From Candidatus Bathyarchaeota archaeon (GTDB lineage Archaea; Thermoproteota; Bathyarchaeia; Bathyarchaeales; B26-1), in NCBI GenBank assembly GCA_018396795.1, contig JAGTRH010000048.1, positions 1 through 8,482 of the forward strand: 8,482 bases of DNA, written 5' to 3'. The translations under genes were made by a program, and so were the position numbers. The notes beneath the pieces were generated by a model, which did no database searches, was not told the DNA's origin, and saw only the letters and a program-made list of their open reading frames with translations. Below, piece by piece: positions 6,238-8,482 of this stretch (position 1 is the stretch's first letter; each line of letters opens with the position of its first letter).

Positions 6238-6585
6238 TTGATAGAGTTCTGTCCGAAATGTGGAACCAGACTAGTGTTGAGGCGCAAGAAAGAATCTAAG
6301 GAGTCGTATCTCGCGTGCCCAAAATGCGGGTACGAACGCCAGGTAGAAGCCCCAATCTTATCCCCAAACAGGAGGGTTACGGAGATTAAGCCTGAAGATA
6401 ACATCGTTATTATAGGCGAGAAAGAACAGAAACTAAAGACCCTCCCAGTAGTTACAGTCGAGTGCCCAAAATGCGGAAACAACCTCGCATATGTTTGGCA
6501 AGTGCAGACTAGGGGTGCAGATGAGTCATCAACGCAATTCTTTAGGTGCACCAAGTGCAGCTACACATTTAGAGAATACTCGTAA
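6238..6585 (+). CDS. tfs: Transcription factor S (TFS), archaeal TFIIS-like RNA cleavage factor
   Basis: Binds archaeal RNA polymerase and stimulates cleavage of backtracked transcripts. 115 aa, normal for the family. Seen: an N-terminal zinc ribbon of RPB9 type with CPKCG (Cys5, Cys8) and CPKCG (Cys27, Cys30), a linker, then the C-terminal TFIIS-type ribbon with CPKCG (Cys76, Cys79) and CTKC (Cys104, Cys107). The hairpin between them reads TRGADESST. Asp95 and Glu96 are the acidic pair that enters the polymerase active site, so the factor should be cleavage-competent. The common RSADE is RGADE here. It starts at TTG with a good ribosome binding site and ends in the typical FREYS. PCNA lies 228 bp downstream on the same strand, with its own likely promoter. 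Confidence 0.95.
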   Translation: MIEFCPKCGTRLVLRRKKESKESYLACPKCGYERQVEAPILSPNRRVTEIKPEDNIVIIGEKEQKLKTLPVVTVECPKCGNNLAYVWQVQTRGADESSTQFFRCTKCSYTFREYS

Positions 6586-6714
6586 ACTCTTAGAATGTTT
6601 GAAAGAATTAAGTTAGTTTAGAATTTACATGATAAGAGTAAAATTCAACTAATCGCTCATAGATATTTTATGGGAAATGATCCATTTAGCCCGATTATTA
6701 GGGGTTGAAATATT

Positions 6715-6733
6715 CCTCTAGTAATCATAGAGG
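6715..6733. repeat. Inverted repeat upstream of the PCNA promoter
   Basis: CCTCTA (6715-6720) and its perfect complement TAGAGG (6728-6733) are separated by 7 nt. The repeat ends about 11 nt before the predicted PCNA TATA box. A third copy of TAGAGG lies at 6768-6773, at the predicted transcript start. It could be an operator; as it lies upstream of the TATA box it would act as DNA and not as part of the PCNA mRNA. Confidence 0.4.
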
Positions 6734-6743
6734 TGGTAGTAAA

Positions 6744-6751
6744 GTTATAAA
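6744..6751 (+). promoter_or_regulatory. Predicted TATA box of PCNA
   Basis: GTTATAAA, preceded by GTAAA as a weak BRE, is the best TATA match in the 228-bp gap between TFS and PCNA. It predicts a transcript start near 6774 and a leader of about 40 nt. GAGGTG occurs on both sides (6730-6735 and 6753-6758). The rest of the gap (6586-6813) shows no gene. Confidence 0.5.
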
Positions 6752-6793
6752 TGAGGTGTGAGATATTTAGAGGATAAAAGAGTGACACCGGTG

Positions 6794-6826
6794 ATGCATG
6801 GGGGTTTATCTCCTTGTTTAGAATGA
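6794..6826 (+). other. Ten-codon mini-ORF in the PCNA leader
   Basis: ATG 6794 opens a frame MHGGLSPCLE that ends at TGA 6824-6826. GAGTGA (6780-6785) sits 8 nt before it like a ribosome binding site. Its stop overlaps the in-frame PCNA ATG at 6823 as ATGA, the arrangement of translationally coupled genes. The reading frame is seen; any role as a leader peptide is inference, and a frame this short can easily arise by chance. Confidence 0.2.
6800..6805 (+). promoter_or_regulatory. Ribosome binding site supporting the PCNA TTG start
   Basis: GGGGGT lies 8 nt before TTG 6814, a good distance, whereas it is 17 nt before the alternative ATG at 6823. Together with the MFRMKIS N-terminus, which resembles other archaeal PCNAs, this favours TTG. 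Confidence 0.45.
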
Positions 6827-7569
6827 AGATTTCAGATACAAAAACTTTCAAAAGCGTCTTAAGCGCGATATCTACAATAGTTGATGAAGCAACTTTTACC
6901 GTAGATCCCGAGGGAATTAAGCTTAGAGCCATGGATCCCTCACGTGTAGCAATGGTTGATTTTGAAATGCGCAAAACAAGCTTCGATGAATATGAGGCTA
7001 CGGAGGAATTTAAAATATGCGTAAATCTAAGCGAGCTTCTAAAACTGCTCAGGAGAGCGGGCAAGGACGATGTTATCGAGTTATCTTTAGATGAGAACTC
7101 TGGGCAATTTCTCGTTAGTATGAAGGGCCGGTATACACGGACCTTCACATTGCCAACGTTAGAAGCTGGTGAAGAAGAGGTTCCGGAGCCGAAGATAGCG
7201 TTTAATGCTAAGGTAACTCTCACAGCCGATGACTTTTATGAGACGCTTAAAGATGCAGAGCTTGTAAGCGATAATGTTAGAATAGAAACTGATGGCGATA
7301 ACCTCATAATGAATGCTAAGGGCGATGTCGCCGGAGCTAAAATAGAGGTCAAGAAGGGAAGCGATGCGTTAATATCCTTAGAGGCAAAGGAGCCTTCAAA
7401 GGCAACATTTAGCCTAAGCTATCTAACAGATATCGTTAAAGTAGCCTCTGAAACATCAGATATTGTGACGCTTGAGTTCTCAACTGATATGCCCATACGC
7501 CTGGACTTTAGACAGCGATACGATGGGAAGCTAGTTTACCTACTGGCGCCGAGAATCGAGGTTGAGTGA
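6814..7569 (+). CDS. pcn: DNA polymerase sliding clamp (PCNA)
   Basis: Ring-shaped clamp that holds DNA polymerase, FEN1, ligase and other partners on DNA. 251 aa, usual length, two PCNA-fold domains. Seen: domain I with DEATFTVDPEGIKLRAMDPS (24-43) and RVAMVDFEM, the centre-loop hydrophobics, YTRTFTLPTLE (107-117), an acidic interdomain connecting loop (about 117-128, EAGEEEVPEPK), domain II with LKDAELVSDNVRIET (145-159), and the C-terminal LAPRIEVE (244-251), which forms part of the PIP-box pocket. The domain II start VTLTADDFYETLKDAELVSD is typical. Only one PCNA gene is in the window, so a homotrimer or a heterotrimer (as in Sulfolobales) cannot be decided. Start: TTG 6814, or ATG 6823 three codons later. 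priL follows after 66 bp, a replication pairing seen in archaea. Confidence 0.96.
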   Translation: MFRMKISDTKTFKSVLSAISTIVDEATFTVDPEGIKLRAMDPSRVAMVDFEMRKTSFDEYEATEEFKICVNLSELLKLLRRAGKDDVIELSLDENSGQFLVSMKGRYTRTFTLPTLEAGEEEVPEPKIAFNAKVTLTADDFYETLKDAELVSDNVRIETDGDNLIMNAKGDVAGAKIEVKKGSDALISLEAKEPSKATFSLSYLTDIVKVASETSDIVTLEFSTDMPIRLDFRQRYDGKLVYLLAPRIEVE

Positions 7570-7585
7570 AAAATGCTTTAGTATA

Positions 7586-7604
7586 CACTATCCCTTCGTT
7601 AGTG
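7586..7604 (+). repeat. Small hairpin between PCNA and priL
   Basis: CACTA (7586-7590) and TAGTG (7600-7604) can pair around a 9-nt loop. GGAGGGG follows immediately (7604-7610). The stem is short and is not followed by a T-run, so this is not a convincing terminator. It may be an intercistronic structure or chance. Confidence 0.2.
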
Positions 7605-7635
7605 GAGGGGAAACCGTATATTAACGATAAACGAT

Positions 7636-8482
7636 ATGGCAAAATATCCATTTATTCCCGAAGCCGCTGAAGAGGTTAAAAGACTAGATTTCAGGGTAGA
7701 GAACCTTCTGGAACCAGATTACATGCCAATAATTAGTAGAGCTGAGAAAAGGATAGCAGAGGCTTTAACCACGAATCCGCCTGAAGTTAGCTACAACCCG
7801 CGTGAATATAAAGAGAATATAGAGGTTCTCTCATTTCCTGTTGCAATAGTTTTAGTGTCAGCTCTCGCTAACGATTATGTTAGAAGGAGGTATGCGCTGG
7901 CTGAGGCAAGAAGAGCCTACGAACTCCTTAGAATCGAAAGCGAAGAGAAAATCATTGAAGTAGCACGAAAATTCGGTTGGAGAATAAGAATCTCTAATGA
8001 GAAATTAGGGCTCATAAAGTTTGATTTTGCCCTCTACTTCATAGATTACCTACGAAATGCATCAGTTTTTCATGAGAGAGATTGGAAGCTAGTTAATAGG
8101 CCTGTCTTTTATGGTGAGGTATACCTTTCAAAGCAAGATGTTGCCCGCCTACTTCAGGAGGAGGTTAGACGTTACATTGAAGCCAAGATAGATCCTAAGG
8201 TTCGCTCAATCCTACCAGATGGAGTTCTTAAGCGCGTAGAAGCTCTTAGGCAATTATACGCTGACAGAATTAAAGAGACTTCGCTTGAACCTCTCTCTTC
8301 ATATGGTGTTATAAGCGATGCTTTTCCACCCTGCATAAGGCAGCTTTATGAGGCTGCTCAATCAGGGCGCCATATGTCACATGTTGGACGCTTCACGTTA
8401 ACGTCTTTTCTATTGAATATAGGTATGGATCAAAACATGATTATTGATTTATTTCGTAAATCATCTGATTTTAATGAGAGGA
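7636..8482 (+). CDS. priL: DNA primase large subunit PriL (3' end outside window)
   Basis: Regulatory, iron-sulfur subunit of the archaeal/eukaryotic primase, which with PriS makes primers for DNA replication. 282 codons are visible and the frame is still open at the window end; the family is usually 300-450 aa. Seen: N-terminal YPFIPEAAEEVKRL (4-17), an all-alpha N-terminal domain with SFPVAIVLVSALAND and YVRRRYALAEARRAYELL, then the start of the iron-sulfur domain FPPCIRQLYEA (230-240), where Cys233 is the first of four expected cluster ligands, followed by GRHMSHVGRFTLTSFLLNIG (244-263) and the last residues SSDFNER. The other three cysteines should lie downstream of the window. ATG 7636 is the only good start after an in-frame TAG at 7600. 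It has no Shine-Dalgarno sequence at the normal distance; GGAGGGG is 25 nt upstream. Confidence 0.94.
   Translation, partial: MAKYPFIPEAAEEVKRLDFRVENLLEPDYMPIISRAEKRIAEALTTNPPEVSYNPREYKENIEVLSFPVAIVLVSALANDYVRRRYALAEARRAYELLRIESEEKIIEVARKFGWRIRISNEKLGLIKFDFALYFIDYLRNASVFHERDWKLVNRPVFYGEVYLSKQDVARLLQEEVRRYIEAKIDPKVRSILPDGVLKRVEALRQLYADRIKETSLEPLSSYGVISDAFPPCIRQLYEAAQSGRHMSHVGRFTLTSFLLNIGMDQNMIIDLFRKSSDFNER

Noticed and set aside
6180..6554. Antisense open frame (124 codons) opposite transcription factor S
   Set aside because: It mirrors the cysteine-ribbon gene, shows repeated PHFGH from the CPKCG codons, and has no independent support.
6586..6813. Small RNA (C/D box or riboswitch) in the TFS-PCNA gap
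   Set aside because: No paired C (RUGAUGA) and D (CUGA) boxes at suitable distance and no long stable stem; only a 6-bp inverted repeat upstream of the TATA box.
6657..7223. Long antisense open frame (188 codons) opposite PCNA
   Set aside because: It is the complement of a strongly conserved PCNA gene, has no recognisable domains, and arises from codon bias of the sense strand.
1..8482. CRISPR arrays, insertion sequences, tRNA or rRNA genes
   Set aside because: No regularly spaced repeats, transposase motifs, terminal inverted repeats, or cloverleaf/rRNA-like stretches were seen on either strand.

Overview
The window is from an archaeon. It carries an archaeal-type prolyl-tRNA synthetase, transcription factor S, an archaeal PCNA and the large subunit of the archaeal/eukaryotic primase. 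Start signals are archaeal too: TATA/BRE-like elements, two TTG starts with good Shine-Dalgarno sequences, and two promoters placed for leaderless transcripts. The gene mix (information genes, an ETF-linked hydroxyacid dehydrogenase, a secreted or anchored plant-galactan hydrolase) suggests a TACK-group archaeon, perhaps a Bathyarchaeia-like lineage. That placement is an impression from the protein sequences and was not computed.

Layout. Positions 1-929 (+) hold the 3' part of proS. Positions 970-4185 (+) are a tight three-gene unit, etfB-etfA-glcD, with gaps of 9 and 3 bp. It has the order of lctBCD, the electron-confurcating lactate dehydrogenase of acetogens. It converges, with only 4 bp between stop codons, on a minus-strand GH53 endo-galactanase (5389-4190). 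Upstream on the same strand is a metallo-beta-lactamase-fold hydrolase of the glyoxalase II-like type (6122-5481). A 115-bp divergent promoter region separates it from transcription factor S (6238-6585, +), followed by PCNA (6814-7569, +) and primase large subunit priL (7636 to the window end, +, incomplete).

How the parts work together. EtfBA plus the FAD oxidase should form one soluble flavoprotein complex that oxidises a 2-hydroxyacid such as lactate with NAD+ and a low-potential carrier. The TFS-PCNA-PriL stretch is a transcription/replication housekeeping cluster. The hydrolase and the galactanase have their own predicted promoters.

The most striking observation is in the galactanase. 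The conserved N-terminal beta-1 segment of GH53 enzymes (GADISSL..LE..G..) is missing from the N-terminus and is found at the C-terminus (residues 376-392). The protein therefore reads as a circularly permuted GH53 barrel behind an N-terminal membrane anchor. Second in interest are the ETF/dehydrogenase module in an archaeon and the repeat-rich leader of PCNA, which contains a mini-ORF overlapping a PCNA start codon.
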